A DNA stretch of 64,000 bases from NCBI RefSeq assembly GCF_001625575.1, contig NZ_AUXV01000045.1, forward strand, positions 1 to 64,000, written 5' to 3'. Position 1 is the stretch's first letter. Each line of letters starts with the position of its first letter. The notes beneath the pieces were generated by a model. It was not told where the DNA came from. It did not search any database and worked only from the letters and a program-made list of their open reading frames with translations. Of the stretch, positions 9,106 through 19,400 are shown in pieces. Position numbers and translations under genes: made by a program. Source of the DNA: Pseudoalteromonas luteoviolacea S2607 (GTDB lineage: Bacteria > Pseudomonadota > Gammaproteobacteria > Enterobacterales > Alteromonadaceae).

Positions 9106-9123
9106 TGGTAAGACGTCTTACCA
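9106..9123. promoter_or_regulatory. Perfect 18-bp palindrome, candidate operator of the DUF1302 cluster
   Basis: TGGTAAGACGTCTTACCA is a perfect 18-bp inverted repeat without spacer, 140 bp upstream of the DUF1302 start codon and in the only intergenic space before this four-gene cluster. A short uninterrupted dyad of this kind is typical of TetR- or GntR-type operators rather than of a terminator, as it has no loop and no T run. The cognate regulator is not in the window. Confidence 0.5.
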
Positions 9124-9262
9124 AGGTTAAAAGACGGCCTAAAAAGTTAAAAATGCACCGAACGAACGCGTAAAATTTGTAATTTTCAATTTTCGCTTCT
9201 ATCGTTACGACAACAAAAAACAATAACTTGATTAGATTTACCCGCCACAAGGGGGAGAAATA

Positions 9263-11380
9263 ATGATAAAAAAAGCGCGCTTTACAAAGAACAAGATTAT
9301 GCTTGGGCTTGGAGCAGCCATTTTTGGAACTGTTGGTTTGCCAGTGCACGCTGCCAACTTTCAGGTCGGTGATTTTGAAATAACATTCGACTCAACGTTT
9401 TCATATGGTCAAAGCATTCGTGTAGAAGATAGAGACTTTGGCATTATTGGTAAAAGTAACCATCCTAGATTTGATTGGACTGGCTATAACGCTTCGACCG
9501 GCAATACACTGTACTCTTCTTCTCAAGTTTGGAGTCAGCCAGGCGCGTATTCAAACAACGGCGATGCTGGTAACCTAAACTTTGATTCTGGCGACACCTT
9601 TTCACAATTGCTAAAAGGTACGCATGAATTTGCAATCACAAAAGATAACTACGGCTTCTTCTCGCGCTTCATGTATTTCTATGACTTTGCCATGGAAGAC
9701 GGTGATTTCGCATATCGTAATCCGGTTTCTGGTCAGTCTGTAGATCCATGTGACGATGATGAAACTAAAGAGCAGGTGTGTTCAGATTTGCGCCTACTTG
9801 ACGCATTTGTGTGGGCGGATTTTGATCTAAACGGCGGTAACAACCCACTTTCAATTCGTTTAGGCCAACAAGTTATTAACTGGGGTGAAAGTACGTTAAT
9901 TTCACACGGTATCAACGTGAACCCTGTTGATATCGACAGACTTAGAGCGCCCGGCTCAGAACTGAAAGAAGCGTTCATTCCTGTAGGCATGCTTTGGGCA
10001 TCATTGGGTATTACTGAGAACATTACGCTAGAAGCATTTTATCAATATGAATGGCAGGAAACTCGCTTACCTCCAGCAGGCAGTTATTTCTCAACGAATG
10101 ATTTCGCCTCTTCAAATGGTTATGGGCAAAATGTACAGTTAGGATTCACGTCTAACCCAGATATTGATTTGCACCATTTAACAGATGCTTTAAATGGTTT
10201 GCAGGCTAATTGGTTAGGCGCATTGTCAGCTCAGGGGCTAGATGTTACGGATCAAAATGTTCTACAAAGTGCTGAAGCAAGGCAAATGCTCTCTTCAATG
10301 TACTTGGCATACCCTACGAGAGTCGCGTTAAAGGGTAAAGGCGATGCAGGTAAAACCGATGCAGATGACGGTGGTCAGTTTGGTATTAGACTTGGGGTAT
10401 TTGTTCCAGAACTAAACGACACTGAAATTGCGTTGTACCATATCAATTATCATAGCCGTAGGCCGCTTATTTCTGGTAAAGCGTCAGACTTTACACAACA
10501 AGCCATCCAAGAAGATTTGCAGTTGATTACGACGCAAGGGGTCACAGCAGACAACATCACAAGTTTGAATGCTTTTACACAAGCTGTGTTAGTGTATCCT
10601 GAAGATATCAAACTATATGGTTTAAGCTTTAATACTGCGATTGGTGAAACCGCGTTTTCCGGTGAATTTGCATACCGTCAGGACGAGCCGTTACAAATAG
10701 ATGATGTTGAGTTGCTATATGCAGGTATGGTAGAGCAATTAGCTGCCGCTGGCATTCGTGATGATTTTGCTGGATTCTCTCAACTTAGTCAGGGCAATGA
10801 CGTTGCTTTTGTTAAACCAGGACAAGTAGCGCAAGGTTTCGTTTTAAAAGATACATTACAAGCTCAATTTACGGCAACACATTTGTTTGGCCCATCTTTG
10901 GGTGCAGATAGCTGGGCTGTAGTGGGTGAAGTTGGCGCAGTTACAATCAAAGATATGCCAACTTATGACGAGTTGCGTTTAAACGTAGCTGGTACAGGAC
11001 GAAGCGGCACCATTGAAGGGATCGAAGGCCGTAACTACGACCTTATCCATCAAGCAGTTTCAAATGGTCCAGAAACTAATCCTTTTCCTACGGCATCATC
11101 TTGGGGTTATCGTTTAATCGCAAAAGGGGAATACAACAACTTATTCTCTGGTGTTAACTTTTCACCGCGTATCGTATTTTCTCACGATGTGAACGGCACA
11201 ACGCCTGATCCGATGTATTTATTCGTTGAAGATCGCAAATCAATGGGTGTAACACTTAACTTCAGTTATCAAAATGCTTGGTCATTTGACTTAGGTTATA
11301 ACACTTTCTGGGGTGGCGGCGCGACGAACACATTCTCTGATCGTGATTTTGTATCGTTTAATATTAAGTATTCAATTTAA
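9263..11380 (+). CDS. DUF1302 outer-membrane protein (beta-barrel candidate)
   Basis: A 705-residue exported protein of the DUF1302 family. A signal peptide (about 1-30, ending GLPVHA-AN) is followed by alternating beta-strand patterns with frequent aromatic girdle residues, ending FVSFNIKYSI, as expected of an outer-membrane barrel. The typical start of the mature domain (FEITFDSTFSYGQSIRV) and the segment RLGQQVINWGESTLI (about 200-214) are family hallmarks. A strong site (AAGGGGGAG) precedes the ATG at 9263. Only 11 bp separate it from the DUF1329 gene, and both families recur together. The role is not established; the context with an MMPL pump suggests transport of a hydrophobic molecule across the envelope, which is inference. 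Confidence 0.9.
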   Translation: MIKKARFTKNKIMLGLGAAIFGTVGLPVHAANFQVGDFEITFDSTFSYGQSIRVEDRDFGIIGKSNHPRFDWTGYNASTGNTLYSSSQVWSQPGAYSNNGDAGNLNFDSGDTFSQLLKGTHEFAITKDNYGFFSRFMYFYDFAMEDGDFAYRNPVSGQSVDPCDDDETKEQVCSDLRLLDAFVWADFDLNGGNNPLSIRLGQQVINWGESTLISHGINVNPVDIDRLRAPGSELKEAFIPVGMLWASLGITENITLEAFYQYEWQETRLPPAGSYFSTNDFASSNGYGQNVQLGFTSNPDIDLHHLTDALNGLQANWLGALSAQGLDVTDQNVLQSAEARQMLSSMYLAYPTRVALKGKGDAGKTDADDGGQFGIRLGVFVPELNDTEIALYHINYHSRRPLISGKASDFTQQAIQEDLQLITTQGVTADNITSLNAFTQAVLVYPEDIKLYGLSFNTAIGETAFSGEFAYRQDEPLQIDDVELLYAGMVEQLAAAGIRDDFAGFSQLSQGNDVAFVKPGQVAQGFVLKDTLQAQFTATHLFGPSLGADSWAVVGEVGAVTIKDMPTYDELRLNVAGTGRSGTIEGIEGRNYDLIHQAVSNGPETNPFPTASSWGYRLIAKGEYNNLFSGVNFSPRIVFSHDVNGTTPDPMYLFVEDRKSMGVTLNFSYQNAWSFDLGYNTFWGGGATNTFSDRDFVSFNIKYSI

Positions 11381-11391
11381 GGGCTTTCGTT

Positions 11392-12759
11392 ATGTTTAGA
11401 AAACCTACTATATTAGCAGCTTCAATAATGACAATAATGGCTGCACCAATTGCTGTCGCAAAAATGACAGCAGAAGAAGTGGCGCGTTTAGGCAAAGATT
11501 TGTCTCCAATTGGCGCAGAGGTTGCGGGTAACGCAGATGGTTCTATTCCGGCTTGGACTGGCGGGATCACTAAGCCACCAGCAGGCTTTAAGCCAGGCAT
11601 GCACCACCCTGATCCATTTGCAGACGACAAGATTCTTTTTACTATCGATAAAAGCAATTTAGACAAGTACAAAGATCAATTAAGTCCTGGACAAATTGCG
11701 CTGTTCGAAACGTATCCTGATACGTTTAAAATGAATGTATACCCAACACGTCGAAGTGCAGCTTACCCACAGTTTGTATATGACGCGACTAAGCAATATG
11801 CATCGACAGCAGAGCTAATTGAAGGCGGTAATGGGATTAAAAATACAGCCATTGGTATTCCTTTCCCGATTCCAAAGAATGGCCTTGAAGCTATCTGGAA
11901 CCATCTATTAAGGTATCGTGGCCTGTCAATTGCGCGTAATGGTGGTCAAGCCATGCCTACAGCTTCTGGTTCATACAACATTATTGGTTTCGACGAGAAG
12001 CTATTAGTGAAATACTCAGATCCAAACGCGACACCTGAAGAGCTACAAAAATCGAACGTACTTTTCAAGTTTAAGCAAAAGGTGACTGAGCCAGCTCGTC
12101 TTGCAGGTACTGCATTGCTTGTACACGAAACAATGGACCAGATCTTAACGCCTCGTCAGGCTTGGACGTACAACACAGGCCAGCGTCGTGTTCGCCGTGC
12201 TCCTAACGTTGCATATGATGCACCGGGAACTGCGTCTGATAGCCTACGCACGACAGATGACTTTGATATGTTTAACGGCTCACCAAACCGTTACAACTGG
12301 ACGTTAAAAGGCAAGAAAGAGCTGTATATCCCTTACAACAGCTATAAGCTACACAGTGACTCGCTTAAATATGATGATATTTTGAAAGCCGGTCATATAA
12401 ACCCGGAGCATGTTCGTTACGAAAAACACCGTGTTTGGGTTGTTGAAGCGAACTTGAAAGAGGGCACACGCCATATCTATAAAAAGCGTGTCTTCTTCAT
12501 TGACGAAGATAGCTGGCAAATTCATGTTGCGGACTTGTATGACAACAGAGATCAAATGTATCGCGTAGCGATGGCACATGGTATTAACTATTATGACGTA
12601 CCGACACACTGGAGTACGCTTGATGTTTACCATGACTTGAATTCTCGTCGTTACTTAGCAATTGGATTAGACAACGAAGAAGAAATGTACGATTTCACAC
12701 AGTCATTCCAAGACAATGAGTTTACTCAAAGTGCACTGCGCCGCGAGGGAAGACGTTAA
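11392..12759 (+). CDS. DUF1329 exported protein
   Basis: A 455-residue protein with a signal peptide (about 1-23, ending PIAVA-KM) and the DUF1329 domain. Family hallmarks include LGKDLSPIGAEVAGNADGS, the PFADDKILFTI segment, RRAPNVAYDAPG (about 263-274) and the C-terminal HYDVPTHWSTLDVYHDLNSRRYL-like region. The fold is thought to resemble the LolA/LolB lipoprotein carriers, which bind acyl chains in a hydrophobic cavity; that is family knowledge, not visible here. There is no lipobox cysteine at the cleavage region, so it is probably soluble in the periplasm. It lies between the DUF1302 gene (11 bp) and the YCF48 gene (120 bp containing three hairpins). Confidence 0.9.
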   Translation: MFRKPTILAASIMTIMAAPIAVAKMTAEEVARLGKDLSPIGAEVAGNADGSIPAWTGGITKPPAGFKPGMHHPDPFADDKILFTIDKSNLDKYKDQLSPGQIALFETYPDTFKMNVYPTRRSAAYPQFVYDATKQYASTAELIEGGNGIKNTAIGIPFPIPKNGLEAIWNHLLRYRGLSIARNGGQAMPTASGSYNIIGFDEKLLVKYSDPNATPEELQKSNVLFKFKQKVTEPARLAGTALLVHETMDQILTPRQAWTYNTGQRRVRRAPNVAYDAPGTASDSLRTTDDFDMFNGSPNRYNWTLKGKKELYIPYNSYKLHSDSLKYDDILKAGHINPEHVRYEKHRVWVVEANLKEGTRHIYKKRVFFIDEDSWQIHVADLYDNRDQMYRVAMAHGINYYDVPTHWSTLDVYHDLNSRRYLAIGLDNEEEMYDFTQSFQDNEFTQSALRREGRR

Positions 12760-12834
12760 TCAACGTCTTTCAGGATCAAGTAATTTGATCTATCAAATTA
12801 TTACCACTAAGGCTGGGTATATGTGTACCCAGCC
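12750..12834 (+). other. Three tandem hairpins between the DUF1329 and YCF48 genes
   Basis: Three consecutive perfect stems: AAGACGTT/AACGTCTT (12750-12757/12762-12769, spanning the DUF1329 stop codon), TAATTTGA/TCAAATTA (12781-12788/12793-12800) and GGCTGGGTA/TACCCAGCC (12811-12819/12826-12834). None is followed by a proper T run. They may protect or process the upstream mRNA and lower expression of the downstream genes, or the last may terminate weakly. Confidence 0.6.
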
Positions 12835-12879
12835 TTATCCCACCAAGTCATTCACGACTTTTTTATTTGAGAATTCATA

Positions 12880-13875
12880 ATGATTAAGAAGTTAATTGCA
12901 ACCTCCCTTGCAGTTTTCGTTATGCAAACTGAAGCCGTTAGTGGCGAATCAGCTGCGCTTATGGTGGCGCACCCTGAAACGACTCTACTTACAGATATCA
13001 CCTACAGTGGCGAAAACCTTGTTGCTGTCGGAAAGCATGGCACAATTGTACTGAGTAAGGATGGAAATCATTGGCAACAAGCCAGGGTGCCAATTCAGTC
13101 TCTTTTAACCGCTGTAGATTTTACTTCACCACAGCATGGGTGGGCGTGCGGGCACGATGCATCAATATTAAATACAACTGACGGTGGTAAATCGTGGTCA
13201 ATTCAACAACATTTACCAAATGTTGAAAAGCCGTGCCTAGATATTGAGTTCATAGACGAAAATAACGGATTTGCGATTGGCGCGTATGGCATGATGTACC
13301 AAACCACAGACGGTGGTTCAACGTGGAATAAACGCTTTTTAAATGAGTTTGTGCACCCAGACGATGTCGATTACCTTGAAGAATTAAAGCAGAACGACCC
13401 GCAAGCCTACGAAGAAGAAACACAGTTTATCTTGCCACATTTTAATCGCATGGCGATACACGGTCGCACAATTTATCTAGCCGGTGAGATGGGGTTGTTT
13501 GCGGTGAGTAAAGATCTCGGTGCAACTTGGCAACGATTTGACGAATTTTACTCTGGTTCATTTTTCGCAATAAGCAAGCAAAAAGAGCAACTCTTAGTAG
13601 CTGGTCTAAGAGGGAACACCTTTCAAAAAAGCACAAAAAACAACGACTTTTTCCCTTTAAAAGTGGATAAGTCAGCAACGATAAACAGCATTGTTCGATA
13701 TAAAAACAAACAAATTATGCTAGCAAACAGTGGCTTTATGTTCACAGTCGAAGATGACAAGGTGACGACAACTCAGTTACAAAATGGTAAATCCATCATG
13801 GCTGGCGCAATTCATGATAATAAATTAGTGCTCGCAACTGAGCAGGGTATTCAAATAATTGAGGTTGAGCGCTAA
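12880..13875 (+). CDS. YCF48/BNR-type beta-propeller exported protein
   Basis: A 331-residue protein with an N-terminal signal sequence (about 1-22) and repeated propeller motifs of the YCF48/HCF136 and BNR type: GKHGTIVLSKDGNHWQQ, GHDASILNTTDGGKSWS, GAYGMMYQTTDGGSTWNK and AGEMGLFAVSKDLGATWQRF. Such repeats build a beta-propeller that usually works as an assembly or scaffold factor; the photosystem name of the family does not apply here. Its stop overlaps the start of the MMPL gene by one base (TAATG), so the two are translationally coupled, and a periplasmic partner role for the pump is likely but inferred. Confidence 0.9.
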   Translation: MIKKLIATSLAVFVMQTEAVSGESAALMVAHPETTLLTDITYSGENLVAVGKHGTIVLSKDGNHWQQARVPIQSLLTAVDFTSPQHGWACGHDASILNTTDGGKSWSIQQHLPNVEKPCLDIEFIDENNGFAIGAYGMMYQTTDGGSTWNKRFLNEFVHPDDVDYLEELKQNDPQAYEEETQFILPHFNRMAIHGRTIYLAGEMGLFAVSKDLGATWQRFDEFYSGSFFAISKQKEQLLVAGLRGNTFQKSTKNNDFFPLKVDKSATINSIVRYKNKQIMLANSGFMFTVEDDKVTTTQLQNGKSIMAGAIHDNKLVLATEQGIQIIEVER

Positions 13876-16205
13876 TGCAGTCAATACTAAATCAACTGGT
13901 TTACGTTGTTTTTCGCCATCGCTTTATGATGATCGCGTTGTTTGCGTTGACAACTGTATTTTTGGGGTTTAAATCTACCCAGATCCAGCTAGATGCGTCA
14001 TTTAACAAAAATATCCCGCTAAACCATGACTATATGAAAGTTTATTTGAAGCATGAGAAACAGTTTGGCGGTGCAAACAGTATATTAATTTCGGTGTGTG
14101 ATGCTGACGGAAATATTTTTAATCCGGAGTTCTTTACTCAACTCAAAGCAGTCCATGACCAACTATATTTTATTCCGGGTGTGAACAGACCCTTGGTAAA
14201 CTCTATTTTCGCACCAAGCGCACGTTTTGTTGAAGTTGTGGAAGATGGTTTTGCCGGTGGCCCAATCATTCCAGCAAACTTTACCGCTGATGAAGCGGGT
14301 CTTGCTGTTGTTAAGCAAAATATCGAGAAAGCTAAAGTAGTAGGGCGGATGATTGCAAGCGACTACTCGTGTGCGATGGTATCAGCTCAATTGATGGAGA
14401 CAGACCCTCAAACTCAGGAAAAGCTCGATACATTGGCATTTGCTAAAAAGCTCGAGTCAGAGATACGTGATCCATTGAGCACAGATAAAGTTTCTATTCA
14501 TATCATTGGTTTTGCGAAAATGGCTGGTGATATCGCTGATGGTGCAAAAGATGTCGTGTTGTTTTTCGCAATCGCGATTTTATTTACGTTTATTATGGTG
14601 TGGCTATTTTGCAAGAGTTTTAAGCTTACGCTATTACCTATCGTTTGCTCATTAATCGCCGTGGTTTGGCAATTGGGTTTACTGTCTGTGTTAGGCTTTG
14701 GCCTTGACCCAATGTCAATTTTGGTACCATTTTTAGTATTTGCAATTGGTGTGAGCCATGGTGTGCAAATGATTAATGCCATAGGCAAGAAAGTCTCTGA
14801 AGGTGTTAGCAGTAAAGTAGCGGCAGAAGCGAGCTTTAAGGCGTTATTGATTCCAGGTGGCATCGCGTTGCTTTCTGACACCATTGGTTTTATGACGTTA
14901 CTTGCTATAGACATCGGTATTATTCGAGAGCTTGCTATTACAGCAAGTTTGGGTGTGGCGGTTATTATCTTCACCAACCTAATCTTGCTTCCGGTTTTGG
15001 CCTCTTACTATAAGTCGTCAAAAATGAGTCGAGTTGATGATGGTGACTCATCAGCAAACAGCATTTTTACAAACCTCAGAGAGAGCTTGGTCCTTGCGAC
15101 AGACAAGCGCTATGCTGCTTTAATTTTGGTGACCTCTGCGGCATTGTTTGCTTTTGGCTATTGGCAATCAAAGGACATGCGAATAGGGGACTTACATGCA
15201 GGTGCACCAGCACTTCATCAAGATGCAAGATATAACTTAGACACTTTCCTGATTTCAGATCGGTACGAAATTTCGTCCGATATTTTGAAAGTACTTGTTG
15301 AAGCGTACCCGGCTGCTTGTACTGAACACGATACAATGGACCGTATCAGCCGCTTTCAATGGCGAGTTGAAAACTTAACTGGTGTGCAATCCGCAGTGTC
15401 GTTGAGCTCTGTAGCACAAGCCGTTAACGCAGGGTACAACGAAGGCAATTTAAAGTGGCAGACCTTACCTCGAAATGGGGCGTCATTGGTCCAGGCCACA
15501 TCTCGAGTAGAAACAAGTACAGGTCTGTTAAATGGCGATTGCTCGGTCATGCCTATTATTATCTTTATGGATGACCACAAAGCAGAAACAATCGATCATG
15601 TTGTAGAACAAATTAAGCTCTTTGCCACAGAAGAGGGCACTGATCGTGTTAGCTTCAAACTTGCTTCAGGGCCAATTGGCGTGATGGCTGCGACGAATGA
15701 GTCGGTAGCTGCTGCACAATTGCCAATGATGATCTATGTTTATGGTGCAGTGATAATTTTATGTTTAATAAGCTTTAGAAGCGTCCGTGCAACAATCGCA
15801 GTGGTGTTGCCACTATACATTGTGTCGACGCTGGCTCAGGCTTTGATGGTTAAATTAGAAATTGGCTTAACAGTATCTACTCTGCCAGTAATTGCATTAG
15901 GTGTGGGTATTGGTGTGGATTATGGTATTTATATCTTGTCTTCGATGATGAATCAGTTAAAGCAAGGTGTGCCGTTAAGCCATGCGTATCGCAACGCTTT
16001 AGCTGAGCGCGGAAGTGCGGTTCTATTTACTGGGATCACATTGGCAATTGGCGTTAGTACTTGGATTTTCTCTGCATTAAAGTTCCAAGTTGATATGGGG
16101 ATATTACTGACCTTCATGTTCCTAGTGAATATGTTGGGGGCAGTCCTGCTATTACCTGCTATAGGGACTTTTATCTGGCCAGACCAGAAAAAAAAGTGTG
16201 AATAA
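13875..16205 (+). CDS. MMPL/RND-family transporter
   Basis: A 776-residue inner-membrane protein with the RND superfamily layout of two similar halves, each one membrane segment, a large periplasmic domain and five clustered segments (about 215-375 and 620-765). The halves carry the MMPL pattern: VFAIGVSHGVQMINA (about 288-302) and ALGVGIGVDYGIYILSSM (about 673-690). Family members export or move lipids, hopanoids or sterols rather than the drugs handled by AcrB; the cargo here is unknown. No membrane-fusion protein or TolC gene lies nearby. Instead the DUF1302, DUF1329 and YCF48 partners are directly upstream, overlapping by one base with the last. Confidence 0.92.
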   Translation: MQSILNQLVYVVFRHRFMMIALFALTTVFLGFKSTQIQLDASFNKNIPLNHDYMKVYLKHEKQFGGANSILISVCDADGNIFNPEFFTQLKAVHDQLYFIPGVNRPLVNSIFAPSARFVEVVEDGFAGGPIIPANFTADEAGLAVVKQNIEKAKVVGRMIASDYSCAMVSAQLMETDPQTQEKLDTLAFAKKLESEIRDPLSTDKVSIHIIGFAKMAGDIADGAKDVVLFFAIAILFTFIMVWLFCKSFKLTLLPIVCSLIAVVWQLGLLSVLGFGLDPMSILVPFLVFAIGVSHGVQMINAIGKKVSEGVSSKVAAEASFKALLIPGGIALLSDTIGFMTLLAIDIGIIRELAITASLGVAVIIFTNLILLPVLASYYKSSKMSRVDDGDSSANSIFTNLRESLVLATDKRYAALILVTSAALFAFGYWQSKDMRIGDLHAGAPALHQDARYNLDTFLISDRYEISSDILKVLVEAYPAACTEHDTMDRISRFQWRVENLTGVQSAVSLSSVAQAVNAGYNEGNLKWQTLPRNGASLVQATSRVETSTGLLNGDCSVMPIIIFMDDHKAETIDHVVEQIKLFATEEGTDRVSFKLASGPIGVMAATNESVAAAQLPMMIYVYGAVIILCLISFRSVRATIAVVLPLYIVSTLAQALMVKLEIGLTVSTLPVIALGVGIGVDYGIYILSSMMNQLKQGVPLSHAYRNALAERGSAVLFTGITLAIGVSTWIFSALKFQVDMGILLTFMFLVNMLGAVLLLPAIGTFIWPDQKKKCE

Positions 16206-16214
16206 TTGTGCTCT

Positions 16215-16238
16215 TAAATGGCCTTAATTGGCCATTTA
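16215..16238 (+). terminator. Hairpin after the MMPL gene, probable terminator
   Basis: TAAATGGCC-TTAATT-GGCCATTTA is a perfect 9-bp stem 10 bp after the stop codon. The following TATATCT is only moderately T-rich, so termination efficiency is uncertain. Confidence 0.55.
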
Positions 16239-16407
16239 TATCTACAATTTGTGAATATATGACCAACTGGCTGAAAAGCCTCAAATGTTTTTGTCAAAAA
16301 AGCTTTTTATTAGCGCCAGAAAGGTTAAAATCCTCTGGACTCCACGCTAATAATTGGCTGTACAAATAATCTACCGTTCAAAGGTGGTATAGATTAAGGA
16401 ACACATA

Positions 16408-19400
16408 ATGACACAAAGTGAAGGTCCAGCATCGGTTATCCTTGATAACGTTTGCAAGTTGATCCATAAAAAAGTTCATGCCGATAACGTGTCGCTCGTT
16501 GAAACATTTGCCAAAGCCTTGTACAGCAACATGTCTAAAGAGGACTTGGCACATCGTAACGACAGTGACCTCTACGGTGCTGCTTTAAGTTTGTGGAATT
16601 CTCTAGAAAAGAATACCTCAGACAATGCAGTAATCCGTGTATTCAACCCTGAAGTTGCAAAAGATGGCTGGCAATCGTCTCATACGATTGTTGAAATCAT
16701 TTCAAATGATATGCCGTTTTTGGTTGATTCAGTGCGTATGGCACTTAGCCGTAAGAATATTGCATCGCATTTGCTTTTACACTGCCCTCTCAAAATCAAC
16801 CGTGACAAACAAGACAAAATTTCTGCCGTTTCAGGTTTGAAGACCGAACAAGAATCTTCATCTACTAAAACTGTTTTCTTTATTGAGATTGACCGTCAGA
16901 CTGACGAGTCGGTCATTGCTGACTTTAAACAAGAGTTAGAGTCAGTGTTAAAAGATGTATCAGTAGCGGTTGAGGACTGGTTACTAATTAGAGATAAACT
17001 AGTATCAGTTGGCGAAGATATTCCTAGCCGTAAGCATAACGCTTCAAAAGAAGAACTAAACGAAGCCGTTGAATTCTTAGATTGGCTAGCACGTGATAAC
17101 TTCACGTTCATGGGCTATCGTCAATACGATTTAGTACCAGTGCAAGGTGATTATGAGTTGAAACCAGTGGCTGGTTCAAGTTTAGGTTTAATGAAAAACT
17201 CTACTGAAAGCAGTAGATTACTATCAGAATTACCTGAGGTTGCGCGTCTTGAAGCTCGTAGTAAAAACTTGCTTATTTTAACAAAGACCAATTCTCAATC
17301 TCGAGTACATCGCCCAGCACATATCGATTATGTTGGCATTAAGCGTTTTGACAAAGAAGGCAATGTAATCGGAGAAGACCGCTTTATTGGTTTGTTCTCA
17401 TCAAGTTTTTACAATAACAGCGCAGCTGACGTTCCTGTTCTAAAAAGCAAAATTGCTCGCATAATGGAGCAGTGTGATTTTGCAAAAGGCACCCATGCAT
17501 ATAAAGCCGTACTCAACATCTTAGAAACATACCCTCGTGACGAGCTAGTGCAGGCTCGTGAATCTGAGTTGTTAGACGTTGCCACCGGAGTTTTACAAAC
17601 TCAAGAACGTGACATGTGTCGCCTATTCATTCGTAGAGATGTATACGGAAGATTCTTCTCATGTATGGTTTATGTACCGCGTGAACGCTATAACACAGCG
17701 CTTCGCCGTGAAACTCAAAAGTTGTTAGGTAATGCTTTCGGTTCTAACGAAAAAGTTGAGTTCACCACATTTTTCTCAGAGTCTACACTGGCAAGAACGC
17801 ATTACATTGTTCGTGTAGCTGACAACAACATTAAGTATAACGTGAAAGAAATCGAAAATAACTTGGTAGAAGCTGCCCGCACATGGGAAGACAAACTACA
17901 AACTGCTTTACTAGCTAGCGATGGTGAAGCGCGCGGAAACGATCTTAATCGTAAATATGCAACAGCTTTCCCACGTGCATATAAAGATGAAGTATTACCA
18001 AGTGCTGCTGTTGTAGACATCGAAAAACTTGAAAAGCTGAGCGATGAGAACAAACTAGAAATGTTGTTCTACCGTCCGCAAGAAGAAGCTAACTCGCAAA
18101 TTGTACGTCTGAGCTTATTCCATAAAGATGAGCCAATTCATTTATCAGATGTCATGCCAATGCTAGAAAACTTTGGCCTAAGAGTTATTGGTGAAACACC
18201 ATATGCAGTTAAAACCAGTGATGGCCAAGTTAACTGGATCATGGATTTCTCAATGCTTCTTGATAGCAAAGGTCTGGCTGACTTTGATAAAGTGTCGGCG
18301 CGTTTCCGTGCTGCACTGATTAATGTATGGAACAACCGCTTAGAAAATGATGGTTTCAACCGTCTAGTGTTAAAAGCTGGCTCAACGGGTCGTGAGGCGT
18401 CAATCCTACGTGCATATGCTAAATATATGCGCCAAATTGGTGTGACATTCTCACAATCATATATTGAGAACACATTTGAACACTATCCTCACATTGCTAA
18501 CCAATTGGTTGAATTGTTTGAGAAGAAGTTCTGCCCGCAAAAGAAAGTTGCACAAAAATCGCTTGATAAGCTAGTGGAGAAAATCTATCACGAGCTAGAG
18601 AGCGTTGCTAACCTTGATGACGACCGTATTATTCGTTTATATGTTGCCATGATTGACGCGACATTACGTACTAACTTCTATCAAAAAGAAGCGGATGGTA
18701 CCAACAAGTCTTACGTGTCATTCAAGATCCAGCCAAGTGCAATCCCTGAAATGCCGTTACCACTTCCTGCGTTTGAGATCTTTGTTTATTCTCCACGCAT
18801 TGAAGGTGTTCATTTACGTGGTGGTAAAGTTGCACGTGGTGGTTTACGTTGGTCAGACCGTCGAGAGGATTTCCGAACAGAAGTATTAGGCTTGGTGAAA
18901 GCTCAGCAGGTTAAGAATACGGTAATCGTTCCCGTTGGCTCTAAAGGTGGTTTTGTATGTAAACAGTTACCAAATGATCGCGAAGGCTTCTTCCGCGAAG
19001 GTCAAGAGTGCTACAAAATCTTTATCCGTGGTCTACTAGATATCACTGATAACATCATCCATGGTGAGATTGTTCCTCCTGTTGCCGTAGTGCGTCATGA
19101 TGAAGATGACCCGTACCTAGTTGTTGCTGCAGACAAAGGTACTGCAACGTTCTCAGACATCGCCAATGGAATTGCTGATGAATACAACTTCTGGCTAGGC
19201 GACGCGTTTGCTTCTGGTGGTTCAATTGGTTACGACCACAAGAAAATGGGTATTACTGCTAAAGGTGCTTGGGAGTCAGTTAAGCGTCACTTCCGTGAAA
19301 TGGACATTGATTGTCAAACAACCGACTTCACTGCTGTTGCGATCGGTGACATGGCAGGGGATGTATTTGGTAATGGTATGTTGCTATCTGAGCACACTCG

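Noticed and set aside
12811..12834. A true Rho-independent terminator between the DUF1329 and YCF48 genes
   Set aside because: The stem is strong but is followed by TTATCCCACC, not a T run, so I report it only as one of three hairpins.
12880..13875. A photosystem assembly factor
   Set aside because: YCF48/HCF136 names reflect the repeat fold; the neighbours are envelope transport genes and nothing photosynthetic is present.
14498..14977. A 159-codon minus-strand ORF inside the MMPL gene
   Set aside because: It is antisense to conserved transmembrane segments of the pump and has no features of its own.
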